Below, one piece after another: positions 1-5,309 of a stretch of 6,123 nucleotides of DNA; the stretch's first letter is position 1; every line of letters starts with the position of its first letter. The notes beneath the pieces were generated by a model that saw only the letters and a list, made by a program, of their open reading frames with translations, was not told where the DNA came from and ran no database searches. The translations under genes and the position numbers were made by a program. Origin of the DNA: Novosphingobium sp. (GTDB lineage Bacteria; Pseudomonadota; Alphaproteobacteria; Sphingomonadales; Sphingomonadaceae); assembly GCA_030830245.1 (NCBI GenBank), contig JAURNJ010000053.1, positions 1-6,123 on the forward strand. Reading direction: 5' to 3'.

Positions 1-684
1 CGCGATGGCGAAAAGATAGGAGGCCTTCGTTCCGGCGAGCAGCAGGTGCGGACTGTCAGGCTTGTCGGTAACAAGGCCGCCGCCGTGGAACGAGGCAGCG
101 GCCTTGACCCGCCCCGGCGCAGCTGCCGCCGTGCGCACCGCGAACGATCCGCCCATGCAATAGCCATTGCTGCCGATGCCGCGCTTCTTGTCGACCGCAG
201 CCTTGCTGTCGAGGAAGGCGACGAAAGCCTTCGCGTCGCGCGTCACCAGTTCGGGCGTGACCGTGGCGTAAAGCGCCATCGCCTTCTTGCGGCCCTCTGG
301 ATCGAGGAATTCGGAAAAACTCTCCATAACCGGGGCAGGTTGGGTGCGGTAATACTGGTTGACCACGAGCACGGCATGGCCCGAGCTTGCCAGCCGCCGC
401 GCCATGATCTTCATCGCCTCGCGCAGGCCGGCGATATCGGGCCACATGATGACGCCGGGCCATTTTCCCTTTGCGGGATGGACGAAAAAGGCATCGGCGA
501 TCCCGTCGGCGGTGGTGATGCGCACCGTCTCCTCGAACAGTTCCTGCTCGCCGGGACGCGCGTTGCCGTTCGATGCGCAGGCGCTCAGCGCGACGGCGGC
601 GCCCAGCGCGGCAAATTCGCGGCGGCTGAGACCGCGCGCGGCAAGCGCCGCATCATGGAGTTCGGCAGTGGTTTCGTCGCACAT
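1..684 (-). CDS. Dienelactone hydrolase family protein with Tat/lipoprotein-like leader (partial, 3' end outside window)
   Basis: Alpha/beta hydrolase of the dienelactone hydrolase (DLH) family, which cleaves cyclic ester or lactone substrates with a Cys-Asp-His triad. The frame is open from ATG 682-684 to the window edge (228 residues seen), so the C-terminus is missing. The start is supported by GGAGA at 691-695, 6 nt upstream. Residues 1-36 look like a twin-arginine leader: S20-R21-R22-E23-F24, then an Ala/Leu/Val stretch (25-33) ending in a lipobox, L33-S34-A35-C36. The mature domain follows, with the WPDIAGL segment and the nucleophile elbow G174-Y175-C176-M177-G178-G179, where Cys is the DLH nucleophile. 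A SFHGGGL segment (around residue 200) is also typical of DLH. The catalytic Asp and His are expected beyond the window. It is divergent from the UrcA-family gene. The family call is firm; substrate and export are inferred. Confidence 0.88.
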   Translation of the reverse strand, partial: MCDETTAELHDAALAARGLSRREFAALGAAVALSACASNGNARPGEQELFEETVRITTADGIADAFFVHPAKGKWPGVIMWPDIAGLREAMKIMARRLASSGHAVLVVNQYYRTQPAPVMESFSEFLDPEGRKKAMALYATVTPELVTRDAKAFVAFLDSKAAVDKKRGIGSNGYCMGGSFAVRTAAAAPGRVKAAASFHGGGLVTDKPDSPHLLLAGTKASYLFAIA

Positions 685-693
685 GTTGATTCT

Positions 694-729
694 CCGTTAT
701 CCCGCTGACGCGAGCTAATCGCATAACGG
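694..729 (-). promoter_or_regulatory. Inverted repeat in the hydrolase leader, touching its ribosome binding site
   Basis: A perfect 7-bp inverted repeat, CCGTTAT (694-700) and ATAACGG (723-729), is separated by 22 bp. It lies directly upstream of the dienelactone hydrolase start. The start-proximal arm includes the GG of that gene's GGAGA ribosome binding site. It could be a regulator half-site pair or an mRNA stem that partly covers the ribosome binding site. Seven matches over this spacing can also arise by chance. Confidence 0.35.
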
Positions 730-792
730 CTCCGTGGGCAACGGTTGCATGCATACGGCGAAGCGAGATGGGGCGGCGCATTGTGTCGGAAC

Positions 793-804
793 CGAGCCGG
801 CTCG
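793..804. promoter_or_regulatory. 12-bp perfect palindrome in the divergent intergenic region
   Basis: CGAGCCGGCTCG is a perfect 12-bp palindrome lying 42 bp upstream of the UrcA-family start, in the spacer between two divergent genes. The position suits an operator. The composition is GC-rich, where short palindromes are common, and I found no convincing -35/-10 pair near it on either strand, so the role is speculative. Confidence 0.25.
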
Positions 805-810
805 CACGCG

Positions 811-840
811 TTTCCCGTTGCAGTCCCTGCAATCGGGAGA
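811..840 (+). promoter_or_regulatory. Predicted RBS-sequestering hairpin before the UrcA-family gene
   Basis: Bases 813-822 (TCCCGTTGCA) pair with 828-838 (TGCAATCGGGA), with only T833 bulged out and a 5-nt loop (823-827). A U-G and a U-A pair can extend the stem to 811/840, giving about 12 pairs. The 3' arm contains the whole GGGAGA ribosome binding site (835-840), which sits 6 nt before ATG 847. If transcription starts upstream of 811, the folded RNA would hide the ribosome binding site while the start codon stays single-stranded. The pairing is seen directly; regulation (by temperature, a small RNA or a protein) is inference. Confidence 0.55.
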
Positions 841-846
841 TTTTGC

Positions 847-1263
847 ATGAAACGCTTCCTGAAACTCGCCTTAGTATCCACAATCGCAGTGGCCGGCATT
901 CCCCTCTCTGCACAGCCCGCCCCCGAGGAGATCATTGTGGAGGGCCGTCTCGGCACAGTGCCGGACAGCGTGAAGATGCTGTCTCAAGCTGTAAGCTATG
1001 CCGATCTTGACCTCAGCACAAAGGAAGGTCGCGACATTCTGCGCCAGCGGGTGAGGCTGACTGCCCGGTTCCTGTGCAACAAACTTGGCGAGAGCGGCAG
1101 TTCCTCGTCGCTGGTCCCGTCCTGTCAGGATGAAGCGGTCCGCTCCGCAATGAGCAGGGTCGGCACGATCGAGGAAGGCTTTGCACCGCGCGGCACGACC
1201 TGGGTGAGCCCCCCCGCGTGGAGCGCCCCCTATCCGGCAGACTGGCCAACGCGCTATCCTTGA
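847..1263 (+). CDS. UrcA family secreted protein
   Basis: Small exported protein of the UrcA family, named after a uranium-responsive gene of Caulobacter and common in Caulobacterales and Sphingomonadales; its biochemical role is unknown. The product is 138 residues. Residues 1-22 form a Sec-type signal peptide: MKRFLK basic start, hydrophobic core 7-20, and likely cleavage after LSA (20-22). The family core is VSYADLDLSTKEGRDIL (residues 49-65), followed by a basic helix and the cysteine pair C77 and C93, which could form a disulfide in the periplasm. The tail (117-138) is rich in Pro, Trp and Tyr and looks unstructured. ATG 847 is chosen over the in-frame ATG at 745 because GGGAGA (835-840) is 6 nt upstream and only this start gives a signal peptide. 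The ribosome binding site is inside a predicted hairpin. Confidence 0.85.
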   Translation: MKRFLKLALVSTIAVAGIPLSAQPAPEEIIVEGRLGTVPDSVKMLSQAVSYADLDLSTKEGRDILRQRVRLTARFLCNKLGESGSSSSLVPSCQDEAVRSAMSRVGTIEEGFAPRGTTWVSPPAWSAPYPADWPTRYP

Positions 1264-1298
1264 TGGCGCGGTGCGCAGGGGTGCGTTAAAGCGCGCTC

Positions 1299-1757
1299 AT
1301 GACAAGCGATCCCGAGGATATAACCGCCTGGTTGCGGACCGGTCCGCGCACGACGACCTCCGGCAAGCTGGAGGCGCGTGACGTGGATCGGTTATCCGCC
1401 ATCGGCGTGCGCCATGTCATAAACCTTGCCCTGACGGACAGTGATGGCGCGCTGGATGACGAGGCCCGGCTCATGGCGCAGGCAGGCATCGCGTACACAC
1501 ATATCCCAGTGCCGTTCGATACGCCCGACGATAGCCATTTCGACGCCTTTGTCGCCGCCTATGAAGCAGCGGCATCCCCGGTGCATGTTCACTGCATCGC
1601 GAACATGCGCGTCTCGGCCTTTCTCTATCGCTATCACCGCGACATTGCCGGGATGGCAGAGCCGGAGGCGCGCGCTCTGATGGAGCGCATCTGGTCGCCC
1701 AAAACCGGCGATCACCCGACCTTGAAGCCCTGGGCAGCGTTCATCGCCGCCCGGTAA
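1299..1757 (+). CDS. Tyrosine/dual-specificity phosphatase-like protein with CX4R loop
   Basis: Small cytosolic protein (152 residues, no signal peptide) with the fold pattern of bacterial protein tyrosine phosphatase-like families related to DUF442 (beta-lactamase hydrolase-like). Visible elements are an IGVRHVINLAL strand (35-45), a loop rich in acids, PVPFDTPDDSHFDAF (70-84), that could supply the general acid, and the P-loop VHCIANMRVSAF (97-108). The canonical loop is HCX5R(S/T), but here C99 and R104 are separated by only four residues. From memory, relatives share a VHC..N.RVSAF pattern, so this is probably a subfamily trait rather than a mutation; activity is uncertain. The start at ATG 1299 has no good ribosome binding site: AGGGG at 1277-1281 is 17 nt away. 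The gene follows the UrcA-family gene by 35 bp and its stop directly abuts the next gene's stop. Confidence 0.75.
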   Translation: MTSDPEDITAWLRTGPRTTTSGKLEARDVDRLSAIGVRHVINLALTDSDGALDDEARLMAQAGIAYTHIPVPFDTPDDSHFDAFVAAYEAAASPVHVHCIANMRVSAFLYRYHRDIAGMAEPEARALMERIWSPKTGDHPTLKPWAAFIAAR

Positions 1758-2666
1758 TCAGTCCTCCGCATCGAAGCGATAGGACGCTCCCTCGCGGTTG
1801 ACCCTGCCCGCCGTCGCCCCGGCGAAATGGGTGCCGATCACCAGCACCGGCTCGCCCGCCACCGCATCGTAGACCCGCGCCCGCGTGGCAGAAGCCATGG
1901 CGCTGTCGTAATCGACACTGGCCATACCCCAATCGGCATTGGCGAACTGGAAGGGATGGTGGATCATGTCGCCGGTGATGAAGCCTTCCTCACCGCCCGA
2001 ACGGATGCGCACGCACACGTGGCCCGGCGAATGGCCGGGAGTGGGCTCGAACGAAACTTCCTCGCAAACCCGGTGAGTCTCGCCAACCAGATCAACCAGT
2101 CCGGCATCGACCACCGGCTTCACCGAATCGAGGAACACCTTCTTCTGCACGTTGAGGAACATGTCCTCGGTCGCATCGTCCTGTGTATCGCGCCAGTGTT
2201 CGAACTCGACCCGGTTGAACAGGTAGCGTGCATTGGGGAAGGTCGGCACCCACTTGCCGTTCTCCAGCATGGTGTTCCAGCCAACATGATCGAAATGCAA
2301 GTGCGTGCAGAGCACGACATCGACCTTCGTCCGGTCAAACCCAGCAGCAGCGAAATCCTCCATGAAGGCGGTCTGCATGGCGTTGCTGCCCTCGAACGGC
2401 ATCCGGTCGCGATCGTTGCCGACACAGGTGTCGACCACGATCGTGCGTTCCGGTGTTTCGATGATCAGTGCGTGCATCGACATGCGCCCCTGCCAGTTAT
2501 CGGTGACGAAATGCGGCTTGAGCCAATCGAGCTTCTGCACCTCCTCGGCGCTCGCGGCGGGAAACATGGTCGGAATGTCGAACAGCGTCTCGCTCTCGAC
2601 GATCTTGGTGACGGTGACTTCGCCGATCCGCCAGCGCAGAAAGCGGGTGTCTGTCTGGGTAGCCAT
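1758..2666 (-). CDS. Metallo-beta-lactamase fold hydrolase
   Basis: MBL-fold metallo-hydrolase of 302 residues without a signal peptide, so probably cytosolic. The full two-metal ligand set is visible: T121-H122-L-H124-F-D126-H127 (HxHxDH), H212 in TPGHSPGH, D233 in ITGDM and H280 in GTHF. This layout is shared with lactonases, phosphotriesterase-like MBLs and glyoxalase II relatives. Conserved stretches such as ETPERTIVVDTCVGND (70-85) resemble the broad group that includes quorum-quenching lactonases and methyl parathion hydrolase, but specificity cannot be assigned. ATG 2664-2666 has AGGGA (2675-2679) 8 nt upstream. It lies 26 bp after the VOC gene and is probably the last gene of that operon. 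Its stop touches the stop of the convergent phosphatase gene, and no terminator is visible at the junction. Confidence 0.88.
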   Translation of the reverse strand: MATQTDTRFLRWRIGEVTVTKIVESETLFDIPTMFPAASAEEVQKLDWLKPHFVTDNWQGRMSMHALIIETPERTIVVDTCVGNDRDRMPFEGSNAMQTAFMEDFAAAGFDRTKVDVVLCTHLHFDHVGWNTMLENGKWVPTFPNARYLFNRVEFEHWRDTQDDATEDMFLNVQKKVFLDSVKPVVDAGLVDLVGETHRVCEEVSFEPTPGHSPGHVCVRIRSGGEEGFITGDMIHHPFQFANADWGMASVDYDSAMASATRARVYDAVAGEPVLVIGTHFAGATAGRVNREGASYRFDAED

Positions 2667-2692
2667 TGGTGAAATCCCTGTCCTTGCTGCTT

Positions 2693-3088
2693 TCAGGCCG
2701 TACGAAAATTCAGTTCAAGCAGCACGTTGTCGGGATCGCTGACAAACAACTGCCTGAAATCGGCGCCAGGAAGTTCGACTGCCCTGTATTCAAGGCCCAG
2801 ACTTTCGCAGCGCGCCTTCATCCCCTCGAAATCCTGGCAGGCAAGCGCAACGTGATCGATTGCGCCGGTGCTGGCGCGCGCCTCGTTCAGCGGGCCGTGC
2901 CGCTCCGGGTTGTGGACCTGGACATGGATGATCGGCTGGTCGGCGTCATTGTAAATCCAGCGGCCCGGATAATCGGGCATGACCGGGATCGGGCGCGCCT
3001 GCATGCCGAACAGCGCCTCGTAAAACGCACAGGTTCTAGCGATGTCGGCGGCGACAATGTTGACGTGTTCCAGCCCTACGCTTGCCAT
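2693..3088 (-). CDS. VOC family (glyoxalase/dioxygenase fold) protein
   Basis: Vicinal-oxygen-chelate fold protein of 131 residues made of two beta-alpha-beta-beta-beta modules. Module one starts LEHVNIVAADI with H8; module two starts IDHVALACQD with H79. Likely metal ligands are H8, H55 (IIHVQV), H79 and E125 (LLELNF), so a metal-dependent enzyme is likely (lyase, isomerase, ring-cleavage dioxygenase or epimerase type). DPDNVLLELNF near the C-terminus is typical of the family. The start is set at ATG 3086-3088 because GGGAGA (3095-3100) is 6 nt upstream; the in-frame GTG at 3094 abuts that site and would leave no spacing. It sits between the flavin monooxygenase-like gene (30 bp upstream) and the MBL gene (26 bp downstream). 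The substrate is unknown; a role in the same pathway as its neighbours is inference. Confidence 0.87.
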   Translation of the reverse strand: MASVGLEHVNIVAADIARTCAFYEALFGMQARPIPVMPDYPGRWIYNDADQPIIHVQVHNPERHGPLNEARASTGAIDHVALACQDFEGMKARCESLGLEYRAVELPGADFRQLFVSDPDNVLLELNFRTA

Positions 3089-3118
3089 TGGCACTCTCCC
3101 GTTCGACCGGGCGGCGAC

Positions 3119-4138
3119 TCAGGCCGCGCGGCGCTGTGCCAATGCTGCCTCGCATTCGTTCAACAGGGTAGCGATAATTTCGACAACCGGCTCTTCGGCG
3201 CTGACCATGCCCACAGACTGCCCCGCCATCAGCGAGCCGTTCTCGACATCCCCATCGATCACCGCGCGGCGCAGCGCGCCCGCCCAGAAATGCTCGATCT
3301 GCAATTGCGCCTCGCCCATCTCGATTTGACCGGCGTCGAGCAAGCGTGCGACCTCGATCTGCTTGGCGGTGAATTCCTCCGTGCCCTTGTTCTTGAGCGC
3401 GCGCACCGGGATCACCGGCAGCCTCGCATCGACCTGGACGGAGGTGACCGCGTCACGGGCCGAGGCGCGGAAAAAGGCCTTCTTAAAGAGGGGATGGGCA
3501 ATCGATTCGCTGGCGCAAGCGAAACGGGTACCAAGCTGCACGCCGCAGGCGCCCATTTCGAGGTAGGCCGCAATCATCGATCCGTTGCCGATGCCGCCCG
3601 CCACGAACACCAGATTGTCGGCGGCGAGTTCCGGCAGGATCTCCTGCGCGAGGACCGAGGTCGAGACCGGGCCGATGTGACCGCCGGCTTCCGAACCCTC
3701 GATCACCAAGGCATCCGCGCCCGATCGCAGCAGCTTCTTGCCCAGCGCCAGAGTCGGGGCAAAGCAGATCACCTTAGCCCCGGTTTCCTTGATCGCGTCG
3801 ACGCTGCCCTTGGGCGGTATCCCGCCTGCGAGCACGACATGGCCGACCCGGTGCCGTCCGCAAACCTCGATGAGGTCGAAAAGCTGCGGGTGCATGGTGA
3901 TGAGGTTGACGCCGAACGGCCGCGCGGTGAGCCCTTTGGTCCCCGCGATCTCCGCGTCCAGCAGTTCAGGCGTCATCGCCCCGCAGGCGATCACGCCGAA
4001 GCCGCCGGCATTGCTGATCGCCGAGACGAGGTTGCGTTCCGACACCCACGACATCGCGCCGCACAGGATCGCCCAGTCACTGCCGAGAAACTGGCTGCCG
4101 CGCGCCATCAACGCACGGGTTTTCGGATAATCGCTCAA
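3119..4138 (-). CDS. Nitronate monooxygenase / FabK-like FMN oxidoreductase
   Basis: FMN-dependent TIM-barrel enzyme of the 2-nitropropane dioxygenase/nitronate monooxygenase family, which oxidises alkyl nitronates; the related FabK enzymes reduce enoyl-ACP. It has 339 residues. Flavin-binding motifs appear in order: NAGGFGVIACG (43-53), GVNLI (76-80), EGSEAGGHIG (147-156, with the usual active-site His H154), FVAGGIGNG (178-186), QLGTRF (201-206) and MAGQSVGMV (304-312). The start is TTG 4136-4138, with a G-rich ribosome binding site GGGG (4146-4149) 7 nt upstream. The alternative ATG at 4108 has none and would remove the first ten residues. A promoter at 4169-4197 fits this start. It is the first gene of a probable three-gene operon with the VOC and MBL genes. 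Many annotated members have no proven nitronate activity, so the true substrate may differ. Confidence 0.85.
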   Translation of the reverse strand: MSDYPKTRALMARGSQFLGSDWAILCGAMSWVSERNLVSAISNAGGFGVIACGAMTPELLDAEIAGTKGLTARPFGVNLITMHPQLFDLIEVCGRHRVGHVVLAGGIPPKGSVDAIKETGAKVICFAPTLALGKKLLRSGADALVIEGSEAGGHIGPVSTSVLAQEILPELAADNLVFVAGGIGNGSMIAAYLEMGACGVQLGTRFACASESIAHPLFKKAFFRASARDAVTSVQVDARLPVIPVRALKNKGTEEFTAKQIEVARLLDAGQIEMGEAQLQIEHFWAGALRRAVIDGDVENGSLMAGQSVGMVSAEEPVVEIIATLLNECEAALAQRRAA

Positions 4139-4168
4139 CGTTGAACCCCGCCCTAACTTTGCAGCGGG

Positions 4169-4197
4169 GCTATAGGCAGCGACGGGGCGGTTGCCAA
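4169..4197 (-). promoter_or_regulatory. Sigma70-type promoter of the flavoprotein-VOC-MBL operon
   Basis: On the minus strand, TTGGCA (4192-4197; 5/6 to the -35 consensus) and TATAGC (4169-4174; 4/6 to the -10 consensus) are separated by exactly 17 bp. Transcription would begin near 4162, giving a leader of about 24 nt before the TTG start at 4138. It lies between the stop of the deazaflavin-type gene and the flavoprotein start, so the three downstream genes can be transcribed independently of the genes upstream. Confidence 0.55.
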
Positions 4198-4204
4198 TCC
4201 TTGG

Positions 4205-4654
4205 CTAGATCCGTTCCAGCACCACGACCGGAATCACGCGATCGGTGCGCGACTGGTAAACGTCGAAATTCGGCCAGTCCTTGGTCGCTTCGGCCCACAG
4301 CTGTTCGCGCTCGGGCGATTCGGCAGTGCGCGCGCGTGCCCGGAACTTGTCGCCCTTTATCTGAACGTCGATTTCCGGGTGCGCCATCAGGTTGAGATAC
4401 CACGAGGGATGCTTGGGCGCGCCGCCCATCGAGGCGATGATCACATATTTGTCGCCGACCGGCGTAAAGATGATCGCGTTGGTGCGCGCGGTGCCGGTCT
4501 TGCGGCCGATGGTGGTGAACAGCAGCGTCGGCACGCCATTCCACATGTAGCCGACTTCGCCGTTGGTTTCCTGATAGCGCTTGACGTGTTCGTCGCCGAC
4601 GAGGGTGATATCGGTGCCGGTTCCCAGCGGGCTGACGGGTGCCTCTTCGCTCAT
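4205..4654 (-). CDS. Nitroreductase family deazaflavin-dependent oxidoreductase (DUF385/DDN-like)
   Basis: Split beta-barrel protein of 149 residues in the family of mycobacterial Ddn, an F420H2-dependent nitroreductase. Seen in order: TIGRKTGTARTNAIIF (48-63), GDKYVIIASMGGAPKHPSW (67-85), YLNLMAHPEIDVQIKGDKF (86-104) and the C-terminal YQSRTDRVIPVVVLERI (133-149). GRKTG and GGAPKHPSWY are the family hallmarks and line the cofactor/substrate site in known members. The start is ATG 4652-4654, because GGGAG (4663-4667) lies 8 nt upstream; the in-frame ATG at 4687 has no ribosome binding site. The gene is separate from lysC by 163 bp and precedes the flavoprotein operon by 66 bp. Members outside actinobacteria may use another flavin, so F420 use is not established here. 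No membrane or signal segment is visible. Confidence 0.87.
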   Translation of the reverse strand: MSEEAPVSPLGTGTDITLVGDEHVKRYQETNGEVGYMWNGVPTLLFTTIGRKTGTARTNAIIFTPVGDKYVIIASMGGAPKHPSWYLNLMAHPEIDVQIKGDKFRARARTAESPEREQLWAEATKDWPNFDVYQSRTDRVIPVVVLERI

Positions 4655-4734
4655 ACAATCAACTCCCAATTCGAAATCGCGAAACATTATTCACGTTGGT
4701 AGCGATCTTTGCATGCCAAGGCCAGTGCGGATTT

Positions 4735-4804
4735 TTAGAGCAACGCACGGAAAAGTGGGAACCGGTTTTGATCTTCGATCAGCTTCGCTTCCCGCAACAA
4801 GCGA
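4735..4804. repeat. Dispersed alphaproteobacterial intergenic repeat, core fragment
   Basis: The 163-bp gap between the deazaflavin-type gene and lysC has no coding potential. It contains GAAAAGTGGGAACCGGTTTT (4750-4769) preceded by TTAGAGCA (4735-4742). This core closely resembles, from memory, the palindromic intergenic repeats scattered in many alphaproteobacterial genomes (an AGAGCA... GTGGGAACCGGTTTTCC type element). The second half of such an element is not recognisable, so the copy looks degenerate or partial. Downstream bases hold GATC-TTC-GATC (4770-4780) and a 6-bp stem, TCGCTT (4785-4790) with AAGCGA (4799-4804). Only one copy is in the window, so the repeat status rests on recall. 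Confidence 0.45.
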
Positions 4805-4817
4805 TGCGACAACACAA

Positions 4818-5309
4818 CTAAGCAGCTTCTTTCGCATCCAGTCCATAGGCGGTGTGCAGCAGGCGCACGGCAAGTTCGGTTTCGTCGGCATCGATCAGCA
4901 CCGAAATCTTGATCTCGCTGGTCGAGATCGCCTGGATGTTGATGCCGCGATCGGCAAGGGCCGAAAACATTGTCGCAGCAATGCCCGCATGGCTGCGCAT
5001 GCCGACCCCGACGACGCTGATCTTGGCGACGTTGTCGTCGGCGATCATGCGGAAATAGCCGATTTCCTCCTTGCGCTCCTCGATCAGGGCCTGCGCGCGC
5101 GGCAGGTCGGCCTGCGGCACGGTGAAGGTCACGTCGGTCTCGCCCTTGTCCTTGGCGACGTTCTGGATGATCATGTCGACGTTGATGCTGGCATCGGCGA
5201 GCGGGCCGAAGATCGCCGCGACCGCGCCGGGCCGATCGGCAATGCGGGTCAGCGTCACTTTCGCCTCGTTCTTGTCGGCAGCGATGCCGGTGATGAGCTG
5301 GCGTTCCAT
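4818..5309 (-). other. Possible internally initiated regulatory beta subunit of aspartate kinase
   Basis: Within lysC, ATG 5307-5309 (Met259) is preceded by GGAAGGAAACGAT: an AAGGA ribosome binding site (5316-5320) with 6-nt spacing, better placed than the one for the full-length start. Translation from here gives a 163-residue product, MERQLITGIAADKNEAKVT and onward, consisting of the two ACT domains only. In Bacillus subtilis and Corynebacterium glutamicum an in-frame internal start at the corresponding point yields the beta subunit of an alpha2beta2 aspartokinase; the C. glutamicum beta subunit begins MEEAVLTGVATDKSEAKVT, from memory. Motif and spacing are seen; expression is inferred. Confidence 0.5.

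Noticed and set aside
46..708. A 220-codon plus-strand open frame over the dienelactone hydrolase
   Set aside because: The minus strand holds a clear hydrolase with leader, nucleophile elbow and ribosome binding site. The plus frame is a low-complexity mirror.
713..741. Promoter for the dienelactone hydrolase using TTGCCC (736-741)
   Set aside because: The hexamer 17 bp away, TTAGCT, barely resembles a -10 box.
1827..2672. A 281-codon open frame on the plus strand, opposite the MBL hydrolase
   Set aside because: It is a shadow of the MBL gene, whose metal-binding motifs are complete. The antisense product shows no domain.
2666..4144. A 492-codon open frame on the plus strand, opposite the flavoprotein and VOC genes
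   Set aside because: It lies antisense to two genes with full family motifs and crosses their intergenic gap. It has no recognisable domain, its composition is rich in Arg, His and Asp as expected of a mirror frame in GC-rich coding DNA, and no ribosome binding site supports it.
4146..4169. CCCCGC/GCGGGG stem that could hide the ribosome binding site of the flavoprotein gene
   Set aside because: The upstream arm (4164-4169) lies at or before the predicted transcription start near 4162, next to the -10 box, so it would probably not be in the mRNA.
4691..4719. Promoter for the Ddn-like gene using TTGGCA at 4714-4719
   Set aside because: The -35-like box is good, but the hexamers at 16-18 bp spacing are poor. 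A TGAATA match needs a 20-bp spacer.
4785..4804. Six-bp hairpin just after the lysC stop as a rho-independent terminator
   Set aside because: The stem is short, the loop is 8 nt, and no T-run follows in the lysC direction.
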